The translations under genes and the position numbers were made by a program. Source: Limnobacter sp. SAORIC-580 (GTDB lineage Bacteria > Pseudomonadota > Gammaproteobacteria > Burkholderiales > Burkholderiaceae_B). From it: a DNA stretch of 64,000 nucleotides. The notes beneath the pieces were generated by a model. The model saw only the letters and a list, made by a program, of their open reading frames with translations, made no database searches and was not told the DNA's origin. The stretch lies in the NCBI RefSeq assembly GCF_013004065.1, contig NZ_CP053084.1, positions 1,488,001-1,552,000 on the forward strand, read 5' to 3'. Numbering within the stretch: the first letter of the stretch is position 1; every line of letters begins with the position of its first letter. Positions 1-10,628 of the stretch are shown here, piece by piece.

Positions 1-174
1 CAAACCGTGAGCATTGCTGGAAAAAGCTACAGCTTCAATGTAGATGCATTCCGCAAGCATTGCCTGATGAATGGCTTTGACGACATTGGCCTGACTTTGC
101 AGCATCGCGATGACATTGTGGCTTTCGAGAAAAACCGCCTGGCCAACCAGCCTTGGCTTGCCAACACAATCTAA
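1..174 (+). CDS. leuD: 3-isopropylmalate dehydratase small subunit, C-terminal end (partial)
   Basis: The window opens inside this gene; the last 57 codons are present and end at TAA. The small subunit pairs with LeuC to isomerise 2-isopropylmalate to 3-isopropylmalate in leucine synthesis. The tail reads [17 protein letters not shown] and ends NQPWLANTI, the usual C-terminal signature of LeuD with its FEKxR and PWL residues. leuB follows after 23 bases, the standard leuCDB order of betaproteobacteria. The N-terminal part lies outside the window. Confidence 0.93.
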   Translation, partial: QTVSIAGKSYSFNVDAFRKHCLMNGFDDIGLTLQHRDDIVAFEKNRLANQPWLANTI

Positions 175-197
175 ATATAAAAAAGCAGAGAACACGA

Positions 198-1292
198 ATG
201 ACTTTAAAAATTGCCGTAATGCCCGGTGACGGCATTGGCCCGGAGATTACCGCGCAGGCTGTCAAGGTGCTTGAAGCCCTGAAAACCGATGGCTTGAACA
301 TCGAGTTTGAGCACGCATTGATCGGTGGCGTGGCCTACCGCGAAAAAGGCGTGCCTTTGCCGGAAGAGACCGTGGCTTTGGCCAAAGCTTCGGATGCTGT
401 GTTGTTTGGCGCTGTGGGTGACTTTTCTCTCGATACGCTCCCGCGCCATTTGCGGCCAGAGCAAGCAATTTTGGGCATTCGCAAAGCCTTGAATCTGTTT
501 GCCAATTTCCGCCCCGCGATGGTCTATGATGAGTTGGCTGATGCGTCTACCCTACGCCCTGAAATAGTGGCAGGACTGGACATTCTGATTGTTCGTGAAC
601 TGACTGGCGATATTTACTTTGGAACGCCGCGTGGCAACCGCATCGCCGAGGATGGTCCATTTAAAGGCGAGCGTGAGGCATTTGACACTATGCGCTACGC
701 TGAAACTGAAATTCGCCGCATTGCCCATGTGGCCTTTCAAGCGGCACAAAAGCGTGGTGGCAAGCTGTGTTCGGTTGACAAAGCCAACGTGCTGGAAACT
801 ACCCAGTTTTGGCGTGACATTGTGACTGAAGTAGGCAAGGAATACAGCGATGTCGAATTAAGCCACATGTACGTTGACAACTGTGCCATGCAGTTGTTGA
901 AAAACCCAAAGCAGTTCGACGTCATCGTGACGGGTAACCTGTTCGGTGATATTTTGTCAGATGAAGCGTCCATGTTGACTGGCTCTATCGGCATGTTGCC
1001 ATCGGCCTCGCTGAATGAATCCAATTTCGGTTTGTACGAGCCAATTCATGGTTCCGCGCCCGACATTGCTGGCAAAGACCTGGCTAACCCCATGGCCACC
1101 GTGCTTTCTGCAGCGATGATGCTGCGTTACACCTTTGGCCTTGAAGATTATGCAAACCGCATTGAGAGCGCAGTGAAAACGGTGTTGGCCACTGGCCCGC
1201 GTACGGGTGACATTTGGCGCGATGGCAAGGCGCGCACCGGAACAGCGGGTATGGGTGATGCAATTGTTGCGGCACTGGCCAAGCAACAATAA
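198..1292 (+). CDS. leuB: 3-isopropylmalate dehydrogenase
   Basis: A 364-residue cytoplasmic enzyme that oxidatively decarboxylates 3-isopropylmalate with NAD, the third leucine-specific step. The N-terminus [14 protein letters not shown], the substrate-binding arginines around residues 95-135, the metal-binding aspartates in [11 protein letters not shown] and the cofactor loop [11 protein letters not shown] are all present. The ORF is open from 153, but the ATG at 198 matches family N-termini and has a purine-rich AGAG a few bases upstream. The length is normal. It probably shares a transcript with leuD upstream and asd downstream (44-base gap). Confidence 0.96.
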   Translation: MTLKIAVMPGDGIGPEITAQAVKVLEALKTDGLNIEFEHALIGGVAYREKGVPLPEETVALAKASDAVLFGAVGDFSLDTLPRHLRPEQAILGIRKALNLFANFRPAMVYDELADASTLRPEIVAGLDILIVRELTGDIYFGTPRGNRIAEDGPFKGEREAFDTMRYAETEIRRIAHVAFQAAQKRGGKLCSVDKANVLETTQFWRDIVTEVGKEYSDVELSHMYVDNCAMQLLKNPKQFDVIVTGNLFGDILSDEASMLTGSIGMLPSASLNESNFGLYEPIHGSAPDIAGKDLANPMATVLSAAMMLRYTFGLEDYANRIESAVKTVLATGPRTGDIWRDGKARTGTAGMGDAIVAALAKQQ

Positions 1293-1336
1293 AGCGAAAT
1301 CGCAATTCAAGAATTTAAAAGTACTGGAGTTTTTTT

Positions 1337-2461
1337 ATGTTGAAAGTTGGTTTGGTTGGATGGCGAGGCATGGTGGGTTCCGTGCTGATGCAACGCATGC
1401 AGGAAGAGAATGATTTCGCGCATTTCGAGCCGATTTTCTTCTCCACTTCCAATGCGGGTGGCAAGGCGCCAGCTTTCGCTGGCAACGCGGGTCCCTTGCA
1501 GGATGCAAACAACATCGACGCTCTGAAGCAAATGGACGTGGTGTTGACTTGCCAGGGCGGTGACTACACCAATGAAGTATTTCCCAAGCTGCGCGAGGCT
1601 GGCTGGAATGGTTACTGGATTGATGCGGCCTCAAGCCTGCGCATGAAAGACGACGCCATTATTATTCTTGATCCGGTGAACATGAACGTGATTAAGGATG
1701 GCCTGACCAAAGGCATCAAGAATTATGTAGGTGGTAACTGCACCGTGTCGCTGATGCTGATGGCTTTGGGTGGTTTGTTCCAGAACAATCAGGTGGAGTG
1801 GATTACTTCCATGACTTACCAGGCCGCTTCTGGCGCTGGTGCGCAAAACATGCGCGAACTGATTTCGCAAATGGGCAGCATTCATGGTTCGGTCAAAGAC
1901 CTGTTGGCCGATCCCGCATCTGCCATTCTGGAAATTGACCGCAAGGTGGCTCAGCATATTAATTCCGACGCATACCCGACCGATAACTTTGGCGTGCCAC
2001 TGGGCGGAAGCCTCATTCCCTGGATCGACAAAGACCTGGGCAATGGCCAGTCCAAAGAAGAATGGAAGGGTGGCGCAGAAACCAACAAGATTCTGGGCAA
2101 GCCAGCCATGGGTACACCCGGTTGTGTGCCTGTGGATGGATTGTGCGTACGTGTGGGTGCCATGCGTTGTCACTCACAGGCGTTGACCATCAAGCTGAAG
2201 CAAGACATTCCATTGAATGAGGTCAATGACATGCTTGCCAAGGCCAATGATTGGGTTAAAGTGATCCCCAACGAGCGTGATGCATCCATGCGCGATTTGA
2301 CCCCTGCAGCCGTTACAGGCCGCATGCATGTGCCAGTTGGCCGTTTGCGGAAAATGGCCATGGGTGGCGATTATCTGAGCGCTTTCACCGTGGGCGATCA
2401 GCTGTTGTGGGGTGCGGCCGAGCCACTGCGCCGCATGCTGCGTATTTTGATTGAACGCTAA
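1337..2461 (+). CDS. asd: Aspartate-semialdehyde dehydrogenase
   Basis: A 374-residue NADPH enzyme that reduces aspartyl phosphate to aspartate semialdehyde, the branch point to lysine, threonine, methionine and diaminopimelate. The N-terminal nucleotide motif is [17 protein letters not shown]. The catalytic cysteine is in [10 protein letters not shown], and the active-site histidine region follows near residue 275 ([10 protein letters not shown]). The form is the proteobacterial long type. A TGGAG ribosome site precedes the ATG. The partner kinase gene lysC is in the same window at 13501, not adjacent. Confidence 0.96.
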   Translation: MLKVGLVGWRGMVGSVLMQRMQEENDFAHFEPIFFSTSNAGGKAPAFAGNAGPLQDANNIDALKQMDVVLTCQGGDYTNEVFPKLREAGWNGYWIDAASSLRMKDDAIIILDPVNMNVIKDGLTKGIKNYVGGNCTVSLMLMALGGLFQNNQVEWITSMTYQAASGAGAQNMRELISQMGSIHGSVKDLLADPASAILEIDRKVAQHINSDAYPTDNFGVPLGGSLIPWIDKDLGNGQSKEEWKGGAETNKILGKPAMGTPGCVPVDGLCVRVGAMRCHSQALTIKLKQDIPLNEVNDMLAKANDWVKVIPNERDASMRDLTPAAVTGRMHVPVGRLRKMAMGGDYLSAFTVGDQLLWGAAEPLRRMLRILIER

Positions 2462-2525
2462 GCTGCATCAATATTGATCCCAAAAAAGCTGCCGAAGGCG
2501 GCTTGAACATTCATGGAGTAAACGG

Positions 2526-4751
2526 GTGAGGCATACCAAAAAGAAGATTCTGCCCTTTGTTTTTGCATCAGGTTTGTTGGCAAGTTCCTTCGCGCAGGCA
2601 GCACAGCTCGGTAAGCTTGAAGTGCTGTCGGGTGCAGGCGAGCCTTTTCTGGCGCAAATTCAGGTTGATCTGGTGTTGCCAGAGGAACGCGCTTCCTTGC
2701 AGGCCAAGCTGGCTTCCGCAGAGGCTTTCAAAGCTGCCCGCCTGAGCATGGATCCGAACCTGAAGAGTCTTCAGTTTGCAGTACAAGATGGCCCTCAGCC
2801 CGGTACGGCGCTTGTCAAGATTACCTCTGTGCAGCCTTTGCCTGCTGGTTTCATCGACACTTTGGTTGAATTGACCTGGGCGGGTGGCCGTGTTGCGCGG
2901 GAATATACCCTGACTGTGCCTGTTGGTGTGGCCCAGGCGGCTGAACCCGCAACGAGTCTTCCTGAAATTCGCCCGCCGATGACACCGCCTGCTGTGGCAC
3001 CCAAGGCAACTGCGCCAAAAGCGCCAGCGGTTTCCGAACCACCTGCAGTCTCCAAAGCTCCAGTGGCTTCAGCGCCCGCTGCGCCTGAAGGTACTTTGAA
3101 TGTTGAGCGTGGCGACACTCTGTCGGAGTTGGCTTTGCAACTGGTCGGCGACGGCGTCACCCTGAACCAGGCCATGGCTGCAATTTACGAGGCCAACAAA
3201 GCCTCATTTATTAATGGCAGCGTACACCTGATTCGTGAGGGCGCCCAAATTCAGGTTCCCAATCGTGCGGCGCTGCGAGCCCGCAATGCCAATGAGGCTT
3301 TGCTGATTCTTGCTCAAAACGACGATCGCAATGTGTACTCCGCTTACGCTCGCCAAATTGGTTTGCTAACTGTTGACAATCAGCTTGCAGCGGCAGACGC
3401 CACCAGTGCCCAGGGCAGCATTACTCCGCAAGATCAAGCGCCCAAGGCCAATGCGGGTGCACCGGCTGACCGATTACAAATTGCACCCGGCTCAGCCCAA
3501 GGTGCAAGCAATGCCGATACCAACGCAGAGGAGCTGGTGGCCAAAAACAAGGCACTGGCCGAGGCGAATGAGCGAATTGCTTTGCTCGAGAAGAACGTAA
3601 GTGACTTGCAGCGTTTGCTCGACATGCAAAAAGACCTGGGCAGCGAGCCTGCCGCACCTGCAGCTGATGGCCCGGCAGTTGGGACTGATGCTACTACTGA
3701 GCCAGCAGCTGTTGAAGTACCCTCGGAAACACTGGCCGAGAATGGTGCCGACGAGCCTGCTGCTGAATCGCCGGTGGCCGACGAGCCCGCCAGCAGCGAT
3801 GGTGTACAGGCACCAGTGCAGCAAGCAGCAGCAGAAGAGCAGCCTTTTGACTGGTTGCCCTGGATTTTGGCAGGTGCAGGTGGTTTGCTTGTGTTGCTTG
3901 TGTTGTTGCTGATTGCCCGTGCACGCAAGAACAAAACCAAAAACGAGGAAGATGAGCTCGAGGCCGAGGACGATTCTTCTTTCAGCGAAGTGAATGAATT
4001 TGATGAGGCCATTGCGGCAGCCAGTGCAGGAATTGCAGCTGAGCGAGCCAGCGGTCTGAATCAGGCTGAAAATTCTGACTTTGATCTGGATGAAGTACTG
4101 AATGATCGCTTGAAGCAGGCCGAACCTGAAGAGGCGACGCAACTTCACGCAGCCCCCGTGGAAGCGGAAGATAAGCCAGCCGTGGCTGATGACATTCCCG
4201 AACTGAATGAAGCTTCTGAGGAAGCACTGCAACACAAAGAATCATTGGACAGCGAGGTCACTCTGGATTTCCCTGAGGAAGAGCCTAACGAATCCAAATC
4301 AGGTTCGATTCTTGATGACCTGGATGAAATCGAAAAAGGCACCTTGGCGGCCCAGGAAGAACTGGATGAATTGCGAAAGCAACCTTTGCCTCAGCACGAT
4401 GTGAATGCGCGAGAAATTGATGCAGCATTCGATGACTTGGTTGGCGAAGAAACTGTGGGTGAAAAACCGGTTGAGTTGAAAGACGACACTGACAAATCCA
4501 ATGTTGATGGGCCGGGTGCCGTTCCTGAAGAGGCCATTGACAAGACGCTTGTTGACCTCGACGTTGATGTTCCTAACCCCAAAGTGGACGATGCCACCTG
4601 GCAGGAAGTTGCCACCAAGCTGGACTTGGCGGGCGCTTACGTTGAAATCGGCGATGCAGATGGTGCCAAAGAGTTGTTGAACGAAATCGTGAAAAAAGGC
4701 GATGTGGACCAGGTTCGCAAGGCCAAGGCGCTTTTGGCTACGTTGAACTAA
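2526..4751 (+). CDS. fimV: FimV/HubP-family polar hub protein
   Basis: A 741-residue inner-membrane protein of the FimV/HubP family, which marks cell poles and supports type IV pili and polar protein placement. It starts at GTG with GGAG upstream and has a signal-like N-terminus ending near AQAA. The conserved FimV N-domain (LGKLEVLSGAGEPFLAQI) is followed by a Pro/Ala stretch and a LysM-type peptidoglycan-binding domain at about 193-250. A coiled coil spans about 335-370 and one membrane helix about 442-465. A long acidic region follows, and the conserved C-terminal TPR-like domain (residues about 690-741) closes the protein. The stop abuts the truA ATG. Confidence 0.93.
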   Translation: MRHTKKKILPFVFASGLLASSFAQAAQLGKLEVLSGAGEPFLAQIQVDLVLPEERASLQAKLASAEAFKAARLSMDPNLKSLQFAVQDGPQPGTALVKITSVQPLPAGFIDTLVELTWAGGRVAREYTLTVPVGVAQAAEPATSLPEIRPPMTPPAVAPKATAPKAPAVSEPPAVSKAPVASAPAAPEGTLNVERGDTLSELALQLVGDGVTLNQAMAAIYEANKASFINGSVHLIREGAQIQVPNRAALRARNANEALLILAQNDDRNVYSAYARQIGLLTVDNQLAAADATSAQGSITPQDQAPKANAGAPADRLQIAPGSAQGASNADTNAEELVAKNKALAEANERIALLEKNVSDLQRLLDMQKDLGSEPAAPAADGPAVGTDATTEPAAVEVPSETLAENGADEPAAESPVADEPASSDGVQAPVQQAAAEEQPFDWLPWILAGAGGLLVLLVLLLIARARKNKTKNEEDELEAEDDSSFSEVNEFDEAIAAASAGIAAERASGLNQAENSDFDLDEVLNDRLKQAEPEEATQLHAAPVEAEDKPAVADDIPELNEASEEALQHKESLDSEVTLDFPEEEPNESKSGSILDDLDEIEKGTLAAQEELDELRKQPLPQHDVNAREIDAAFDDLVGEETVGEKPVELKDDTDKSNVDGPGAVPEEAIDKTLVDLDVDVPNPKVDDATWQEVATKLDLAGAYVEIGDADGAKELLNEIVKKGDVDQVRKAKALLATLN

Positions 4752-5516
4752 ATGAACAGAGTGGCCTTGGGCCTTTGTTACGACGGCCATGAGTTTGAAG
4801 GTTGGCAAACACAACCACATGGTCGAACTGTCCAGGACCACTTGACCAAGGCCATAGAGGCAATTGCCCAAGAGCCCATTGCTTTAATTTGTGCGGGCCG
4901 AACAGACACCGGCGTACATGCCCGCCAGCAGGTTGTGCATTTTGATACAGCAGCAGACAGGCCGCTGACGGCCTGGATCAAAGGGGTTAACAACAGTTTG
5001 CCACCTACCATTTCGGTGCTTGGCGCCAAACAGCTTGATGCAAGTTTTCATGCACGTTTCAGTGCGGTATCAAGAACTTATCGTTACTATTTTTATAGCG
5101 CACCCGTTCGCGACCCATTCAAACGTTTCATGACCTGGGTTCACTACCCGCTTGATTTGGCCGCCATGCGCCGTGCAGCGGAATGTTTGTTGGGCACACA
5201 TGATTTCAGCGCGTTTCGCGCCTCGCAATGCCAGGCGGCAAGCCCAGTGCGCACCTTGTTCGCTTTAAACCTGATTGAAGCCGTTGACCATTGCTACTTT
5301 GAAATTCATGGCAATGCATTTTTGCACCACATGGTAAGAAACTTGATGGGCAGCCTGATGGAAGTGGGCCAGCACAGGCAAGCCGAAAGCTGGTTAAGGG
5401 ATGTGCTTGAATCCAGAAACAGAAGCCTGGCGGCAAAAACTTATCCCGCGCAGGGTTTAAGCTTGTGGAATATCGAATACCCCGAGCAATACGGAATACA
5501 GGAACTGTTTGCATGA
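4752..5516 (+). CDS. truA: tRNA pseudouridine(38-40) synthase
   Basis: A 254-residue enzyme that converts uridines 38-40 of the tRNA anticodon arm to pseudouridine. The catalytic aspartate sits in CAGRTDTGVHARQQVVHF near residue 55, and FLHHMVRNLMG near residue 192 is the second family motif. The ATG directly follows the fimV stop and the end overlaps the trpF start (ATGA), so the genes are probably translationally coupled. The length is normal. Confidence 0.96.
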   Translation: MNRVALGLCYDGHEFEGWQTQPHGRTVQDHLTKAIEAIAQEPIALICAGRTDTGVHARQQVVHFDTAADRPLTAWIKGVNNSLPPTISVLGAKQLDASFHARFSAVSRTYRYYFYSAPVRDPFKRFMTWVHYPLDLAAMRRAAECLLGTHDFSAFRASQCQAASPVRTLFALNLIEAVDHCYFEIHGNAFLHHMVRNLMGSLMEVGQHRQAESWLRDVLESRNRSLAAKTYPAQGLSLWNIEYPEQYGIQELFA

Positions 5517-6148
5517 GAACCCGAATCAAGTTGTGCGGCTTTCAAACCGAAGACACGGTGCGTGCGGCCACTCGGGCTGGGGCTGATGCCGTGGGTTTCG
5601 TGTTTTATCCGCCTTCACCGCGCCACATTGAGGTGGCGCAGGCGGGGCAGCTGGCGCGTTGTTTGGGTGCCTGGCAAACCCCGGTTGCCTTGTTTGTGAA
5701 TCCTCAGGCCGATTTCGTCAATTCCGTCATTTCGGAAATTCCCAATGTGCTGTTGCAGTTTCACGGCGATGAAAGTCCACAGTTTTGCGACAGTTTCAGG
5801 CGTCCCTACATCAAGGCCATTCGAATGAAGGCCGATGTGAACTTGCTGAAAGAAAGTGAAAAATTCCATGTGGCGCAGGCGCTTCTTGTCGATTCATGGA
5901 GCGAGGCGTATGGTGGAACAGGGCATACTTTTGATTGGTCTTTGCTGCCCAAAGCGGGTGAACTGAAGCAGGCTTTGGTATTATCCGGGGGGTTGGATGC
6001 AAGCAATGTGGAACAGGCTATTCATGGCTTGCGACCCTATGGTGTCGATGTGTCCAGCGGGATTGAGTCGGCGCGAGGCATAAAGAGTATCGAAAAAATT
6101 GAAATGTTCTGCAAAGCGGTCCAGAAGGCCGATGCAGGGCTGTTGTAA
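5513..6148 (+). CDS. trpF: Phosphoribosylanthranilate isomerase
   Basis: A 211-residue TIM-barrel enzyme for the third step of tryptophan synthesis, an Amadori rearrangement of phosphoribosylanthranilate. The start was set at the ATG at 5513 because MRTRIKLCG is the conserved N-terminus and it overlaps the truA stop by ATGA; an upstream start at 5465 would run far into truA. The catalytic cysteine is in KLCG. The phosphate-binding parts [10 protein letters not shown] and GVDVSSGIE are near the C-terminus. trpB follows. Confidence 0.96.
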   Translation: MRTRIKLCGFQTEDTVRAATRAGADAVGFVFYPPSPRHIEVAQAGQLARCLGAWQTPVALFVNPQADFVNSVISEIPNVLLQFHGDESPQFCDSFRRPYIKAIRMKADVNLLKESEKFHVAQALLVDSWSEAYGGTGHTFDWSLLPKAGELKQALVLSGGLDASNVEQAIHGLRPYGVDVSSGIESARGIKSIEKIEMFCKAVQKADAGLL

Positions 6149-6171
6149 GTGAACCCAGATTGAGCAGCATC

Positions 6172-7425
6172 ATGAACAAACCCTATGAATTTCCAGACGC
6201 CACTGGCCATTTCGGCCCCTACGGCGGTACTTTTGTGTCTGAAACCCTGGTTCACGCCCTGGAAGAACTGAAAAGTGTGTACGCCCATTACCAAAACGAC
6301 CCCGAATTTTTGGCGGAGTTTGAAAGTGAACTGAAACATTTTGTGGGTCGCCCCAGCCCCATTTATCACGCCAAGCGCTGGTCTGATTTGGTCGGTGGTG
6401 CACAAATTTACTTCAAGCGGGAAGACCTGAACCACACAGGTGCCCACAAAGTGAACAACTGCATTGGGCAGGCCATGCTCGCCAAGCGCATGGGCAAGCC
6501 CCGCGTAATTGCGGAAACAGGTGCGGGCCAGCACGGTGTGGCCACGGCCACTGTGGCTGCGCGTTATGGCATGAAGTGTGTGGTGTATATGGGTCAGGAA
6601 GATGTGGCCCGGCAGGCACAAAACGTGTTTCGCATGAAGCTGTTGGGTGCCGAGGTTATTCCGGTCACTTCTGGCTCCAAAACCCTGAAAGATGCGCTGA
6701 ACGAAGCCATGCGCGACTGGGTTACGAACGTGGAAGACACGTTTTACATTATTGGCACCGTGGCGGGTCCACACCCATATCCCATGCTGGTTCGAGACTT
6801 CCAAAGCGTGATTGGTCGCGAATGCATTCAGCAAATGCCGACCATGGTGGGCAAGCAGCCAGATTATGTGCTGGCCTGTGTAGGTGGCGGATCGAACGCC
6901 ATGGGTATTTTCCACCCCTACTTGAACGTGGATGGCGTGAAGTTGGTGGGTGTGGAAGCTGCGGGCGAGGGCATTGAAACTGGCAAGCATGCTGCATCGC
7001 TGAGCGCTGGCACACCTGGCGTGTTGCATGGTAACCGTACCTACCTGTTGCAAAGCGATGATGGGCAAATTATTGAAACCCATTCGGTTTCCGCGGGTCT
7101 GGATTATCCCGGTGTTGGCCCTGAGCATGCATGGCTGAAGGATTCTGGCCGGGCTGAATACGTGGGTATTACCGATGCCGAGGCGCTTGAAGCCTTCCAC
7201 CAGTGTTGCCGCATTGAGGGCATCATCCCGGCGCTGGAAAGTAGCCATGCCTTGGCGCATGCTGCGAAGCTGGCCAAAACCTTGCCCAAAGACAAGGTGA
7301 TTTTGGTGAACTTGTCTGGCCGTGGCGACAAAGACATGCACACCGTGGCGCGCTTGAGTGGTGCCGAGTTTTATTGCCACCCCGATTGCAAAACAGGTGC
7401 AGAAATGGCCTGCAACAAGAAATAA
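6172..7425 (+). CDS. trpB: Tryptophan synthase beta chain
   Basis: A 417-residue PLP enzyme that joins indole to serine to give tryptophan, working as an alpha2-beta2 complex with TrpA. The PLP lysine is in [13 protein letters not shown] and the phosphate loop is GGGSNAMG. The start was set at ATG 6172, which gives the normal N-terminus [19 protein letters not shown] and has GAGC upstream. A TTG at 6160 is open in the same frame but lacks a convincing ribosome site. trpA follows 15 bases after the stop. Confidence 0.96.
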   Translation: MNKPYEFPDATGHFGPYGGTFVSETLVHALEELKSVYAHYQNDPEFLAEFESELKHFVGRPSPIYHAKRWSDLVGGAQIYFKREDLNHTGAHKVNNCIGQAMLAKRMGKPRVIAETGAGQHGVATATVAARYGMKCVVYMGQEDVARQAQNVFRMKLLGAEVIPVTSGSKTLKDALNEAMRDWVTNVEDTFYIIGTVAGPHPYPMLVRDFQSVIGRECIQQMPTMVGKQPDYVLACVGGGSNAMGIFHPYLNVDGVKLVGVEAAGEGIETGKHAASLSAGTPGVLHGNRTYLLQSDDGQIIETHSVSAGLDYPGVGPEHAWLKDSGRAEYVGITDAEALEAFHQCCRIEGIIPALESSHALAHAAKLAKTLPKDKVILVNLSGRGDKDMHTVARLSGAEFYCHPDCKTGAEMACNKK

Positions 7426-7440
7426 ATTTCAATTACAACC

Positions 7441-8256
7441 ATGTCAAGAATCAAAGCAGTATTTGCAAAATTAAAAGAAGAAGGTCGCAAAGGCCTGATT
7501 CCGTTCGTCACTGGCGGTGATCCTGACCCCGGCCAGACTGTGGCCATGTTGCATGCCTTGGCCAATGCAGGTTCCGATGTCATTGAGCTGGGAGTGCCGT
7601 TTTCTGACCCCATGGCCGATGGTCCGGTCATTCAGCGTTCAAGCGAACGTGCGCTTGAAAAGGGAGTGACTTCCCGCAAAATTCTGGATTATGTGGCCGA
7701 GTTTCGCCAGACCAACCAGCACACACCGATTGTGCTGATGGGGTATGCCAACCCCATTGAACGCATGGGTGTCGAAAAGTATGTCACCGAGGCAAAAAAG
7801 GCAGGTGTGGATGGAGTGCTCGTGGTGGATTACCCACCCGAGGAGTCACTTGAGTTTTCCAAATACCTGCGTGCCGCCGAACTGGATCCTATTTTTTTAC
7901 TGGCGCCAACTTCTTCAGATGAACGCATTGAAAAAGTGGCAAGGGCAGCCAGCGGTTATGTGTATTACGTGTCGCTGAAAGGCGTGACTGGTGCGCAAAA
8001 CCTGAATGCCGCTGAAGTCAGTTCCAAGTTGCCCACCATTCGCAAATTCACTGATGTACCCGTGGGTGTGGGCTTTGGTATTCGCGACGCCGAGTCGGCA
8101 TGTCGTGTCGCACAATCCGCAGATGCCGTGGTGATTGGCTCTGCACTGATTCAGTTTCTAGAAGCAGGCAGCCCACAAGAGGCCGCCGCTTTGGCGGGCA
8201 AGTTCATTGCCCAGATTCGTGCCGCGCTGGATGCGCAATTTGGCATGAAACAATAA
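7441..8256 (+). CDS. trpA: Tryptophan synthase alpha chain
   Basis: A 271-residue TIM-barrel subunit that cleaves indole-3-glycerol phosphate and passes indole to TrpB. The catalytic glutamate and aspartate lie in [17 protein letters not shown] near residues 48-60. The phosphate site GVGFGIRD and the last strand VVIGSALIQ are intact. Length and gene order (trpF-trpB-trpA-accD) are as in other betaproteobacteria. Confidence 0.97.
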   Translation: MSRIKAVFAKLKEEGRKGLIPFVTGGDPDPGQTVAMLHALANAGSDVIELGVPFSDPMADGPVIQRSSERALEKGVTSRKILDYVAEFRQTNQHTPIVLMGYANPIERMGVEKYVTEAKKAGVDGVLVVDYPPEESLEFSKYLRAAELDPIFLLAPTSSDERIEKVARAASGYVYYVSLKGVTGAQNLNAAEVSSKLPTIRKFTDVPVGVGFGIRDAESACRVAQSADAVVIGSALIQFLEAGSPQEAAALAGKFIAQIRAALDAQFGMKQ

Positions 8257-8289
8257 CTTCCAAAAGAAATCCTCAGCAAGGGAAAGTGT

Positions 8290-9168
8290 ATGAGTTGGTT
8301 TGACAAAATTATTCCGCCGCGCATTTCCTCAAAGACACCCGGCGACGCAGCCAAGAAAAGCGTTCCCGAAGGTATTTGGGCGAAATGCAAAAGCTGTGAT
8401 GCAGTGCTCTATCAAAATGATTTGGTGAGCAATGCCATGGTTTGCCCCTCGTGCACTTACCACATGCGCATAGGTTCGCGTGAGCGTCTGAATTTGTTGT
8501 TCGACAATGATGAGCGCGTTGAAATTGGGCGTGAAGTATTGCCCATGGATACCCTGAAATTCAAGGACAGCAAAAGCTACACCGCGCGTTTGAATGAAGC
8601 CAAAGAGGCCACAGGCGAAACCGATGCCCTGGTGGTTCAAAAAGGCACCATGAACGGCCTGGAAGTGGTGATAGCCTGCTTCGAGTTTGAGTTCATGGGC
8701 GGTTCTATGGGTTCTGTGGTGGGCGAACGTTTTTGTCGCGGCGTGCAGGCGGCGCTTGACGCCAATGTTCCGTTTATCAGCATTGCAGCTTCTGGCGGCG
8801 CACGCATGCAGGAAGGTTTGGGTTCGCTAATGCAAATGGCAAAAACCTCGGCCATGCTGGCCAAGCTGAGCCAGGCCAAACTTCCCTATATTTCTGTTTT
8901 GACCGACCCTACCATGGGTGGCGTTTCCGCCAGTTTCGCGTTTTTGGGCGATGTGGTGGTTGCAGAACCCAAAGCCTTGATTGGTTTTGCCGGCCCACGC
9001 GTGATTGAACAAACCGTTCGGCAAACTTTGCCTGAAGGTTTTCAGCGTGCCGAGTTTTTGATGGAAAAGGGTGCGGTGGATTGCATTGTGGATCGCCGTG
9101 AAATGAAGAAAACCCTGACCAGCCTTTTGGCGCTGTTGATGAAAAAACAGATTGACCAGCCGGCCTGA
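8290..9168 (+). CDS. accD: Acetyl-CoA carboxylase carboxyltransferase beta subunit
   Basis: A 292-residue subunit that, with AccA, moves the carboxyl group from biotin to acetyl-CoA to make malonyl-CoA for fatty-acid synthesis. The N-terminal zinc ribbon (two CxxC pairs, CKSC and CPSC, about residues 34-56) is intact. The crotonase-fold core includes [10 protein letters not shown] and [12 protein letters not shown]. It sits between trpA and folC as usual. The last codons and the sequence after the stop form a 15-base tandem repeat, listed separately. Confidence 0.96.
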   Translation: MSWFDKIIPPRISSKTPGDAAKKSVPEGIWAKCKSCDAVLYQNDLVSNAMVCPSCTYHMRIGSRERLNLLFDNDERVEIGREVLPMDTLKFKDSKSYTARLNEAKEATGETDALVVQKGTMNGLEVVIACFEFEFMGGSMGSVVGERFCRGVQAALDANVPFISIAASGGARMQEGLGSLMQMAKTSAMLAKLSQAKLPYISVLTDPTMGGVSASFAFLGDVVVAEPKALIGFAGPRVIEQTVRQTLPEGFQRAEFLMEKGAVDCIVDRREMKKTLTSLLALLMKKQIDQPA

Positions 9169-9205
9169 AACTGAGCAGCCTGAAAACTAGCAGCCTGAGT
9201 ATTTA
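9161..9205 (+). repeat. 15-base tandem repeat at the accD end
   Basis: Three consecutive 15-base units begin CGGCCTGAAACTGAG, CAGCCTGAAAACTAG and CAGCCTGAGTATTTA. The accD stop codon is the TGA of the first unit, and the repeat runs up to the folC start. It looks like a small local duplication of the accD terminus. No function is visible. Confidence 0.7.
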
Positions 9206-10611
9206 TGAACCAAGCAGTACCCCAACCAGACCCTTCCAAACCGATGAAGCCAGCTGCCAACGCCACATTGAATGCGTGGCTGGCTTATCTGGAATCGATT
9301 CACAGCAAGCCGATTGACATGGGGCTGGACCGCTTGAAGGTGGTGCAGCAACACATGGGTTTCGCCTTGAGTGGCCTTGTGTTTACCGTGGCGGGTACCA
9401 ATGGCAAAGGGTCTACCTGCGCCATGCTGGAAAGCATTCTGATTCAGGCGGGCTACAAGGTGGGCATGTACACCTCGCCGCATCTAATCCGCTTCACTGA
9501 ACGCGCCCGCATCAATGGTGCCGAGGTGGCGGAGCCAGAGCTGATTTCCGCCTTCGAACAGGTGGAACAGGCCCGCATCGCAACGGGTATTTCCCTGACT
9601 TATTTTGAGTTCACCACGCTGGCGGTGGCCCTGGTGTTCTCTCGTCTGGATCTGGATGCCGTCATTCTGGAAGTGGGTTTGGGTGGACGACTGGATGCGG
9701 TCAATATTTTTGACACCGACTGCGCGATTTGCACCAGCGTCGATATTGATCATCAGGCCTTTCTTGGGCCCGACCGGGAAAGCATTGGCCGCGAGAAGGC
9801 GGGTATATTCCGAACAGGCAAGCCAGCTATTGTGGGCGACCCCAAGCCACCACAAAGCGTGATCGACCACGCCAATTCAATCGGTGCAGATTTGTGGCTG
9901 TTTGCGCGCGATTACAACTACAGCGGTGACAAACAGCAGTGGGCCTACGGCGGGCGCAGTATGCGCCGTGCTGCCCTGGCTTACCCGGCTTTGCGGGGCA
10001 CCAACCAGTTGTTGAATGCCTCAGCAGCTTTGGCTGCGCTTGAGTCTGTGCGGGATCGATTGCCAGTACCGGCACAATCGATTCGACAGGGTTTTCTCTT
10101 GGTGGAGTGGCCAGGGCGTTTTCAGGTGCTGCCGGGTCAACCCACGGTGGTTCTGGACGTTGGACACAATCCCCACGCTGCCGCGCATTTGCGTGAAAGC
10201 CTCGACAACATGGGTTTTTTTCCATACACCCATTGTATTTTCGGGATGCTGGCCGATAAAGATGCTGTTGAGGTGGTCAAGGCCTTGAAAGATAGGGTAG
10301 ACCATTGGCACCTGGTGCCGCTTGAAGGTGACAGGGGGCGCAGCACAGTGCAGTTGAAGCAACAACTTGAACTGGCCGGTGTGGACGCAGGGGCTTTTGA
10401 CTGGGTTGGCAATTCCCAGGCACTGGCCAAAGGGGGTATTGCAAAGCAGCCCCCAGAAAAAAGCGTGCAGAGCTACGAGAGTGTGGGTCAAGCGTATGCG
10501 GTGGTCACTTCTGCGGTGCCACCCAATGATAGAATTCTGGTTTTTGGATCCTTCCTGGTTGTGGCGCAGGCCATGCAAGCCAAAGAAGCGCTTCGAAAAC
10601 GTCCCGGTTAA
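9205..10611 (+). CDS. folC: Bifunctional folylpolyglutamate/dihydrofolate synthase
   Basis: A 468-residue Mur-ligase-type enzyme that adds glutamate to dihydropteroate and to folates. The ATP loop GTNGKGST is near residue 72, with the following SPHLIRFTERARING motif, the magnesium-site segment EVGLGGRLDAVN and the C-domain DVGHNPHAA. The length is slightly above the usual 420-440 because of a Pro-rich N-terminal tail and a loop near residue 410. The gene lies in the conserved accD-folC-SPOR-cvpA-purF run. Confidence 0.95.
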   Translation: MNQAVPQPDPSKPMKPAANATLNAWLAYLESIHSKPIDMGLDRLKVVQQHMGFALSGLVFTVAGTNGKGSTCAMLESILIQAGYKVGMYTSPHLIRFTERARINGAEVAEPELISAFEQVEQARIATGISLTYFEFTTLAVALVFSRLDLDAVILEVGLGGRLDAVNIFDTDCAICTSVDIDHQAFLGPDRESIGREKAGIFRTGKPAIVGDPKPPQSVIDHANSIGADLWLFARDYNYSGDKQQWAYGGRSMRRAALAYPALRGTNQLLNASAALAALESVRDRLPVPAQSIRQGFLLVEWPGRFQVLPGQPTVVLDVGHNPHAAAHLRESLDNMGFFPYTHCIFGMLADKDAVEVVKALKDRVDHWHLVPLEGDRGRSTVQLKQQLELAGVDAGAFDWVGNSQALAKGGIAKQPPEKSVQSYESVGQAYAVVTSAVPPNDRILVFGSFLVVAQAMQAKEALRKRPG

Positions 10612-10628
10612 TTTTTTCAGGAGTGCAG

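Noticed and set aside
2486..2504. Hairpin between asd and fimV (AAGCTGCC/GGCGGCTT)
   Set aside because: A T run lies only on the minus strand, and no minus-strand gene ends here, so it was not called a terminator.
3434..4235. Long minus-strand frames inside fimV (192 and 247 codons)
   Set aside because: The acidic repeats of fimV give open reverse frames rich in Ser and Leu. They lack any recognisable domain and fimV explains the region.
6037..7380. A 447-codon open frame on the minus strand opposite trpB
   Set aside because: It is the shadow of the trpB codon pattern. It has no ribosome site, low-complexity His/Gln content and no family motif, while trpB on the + strand is complete.
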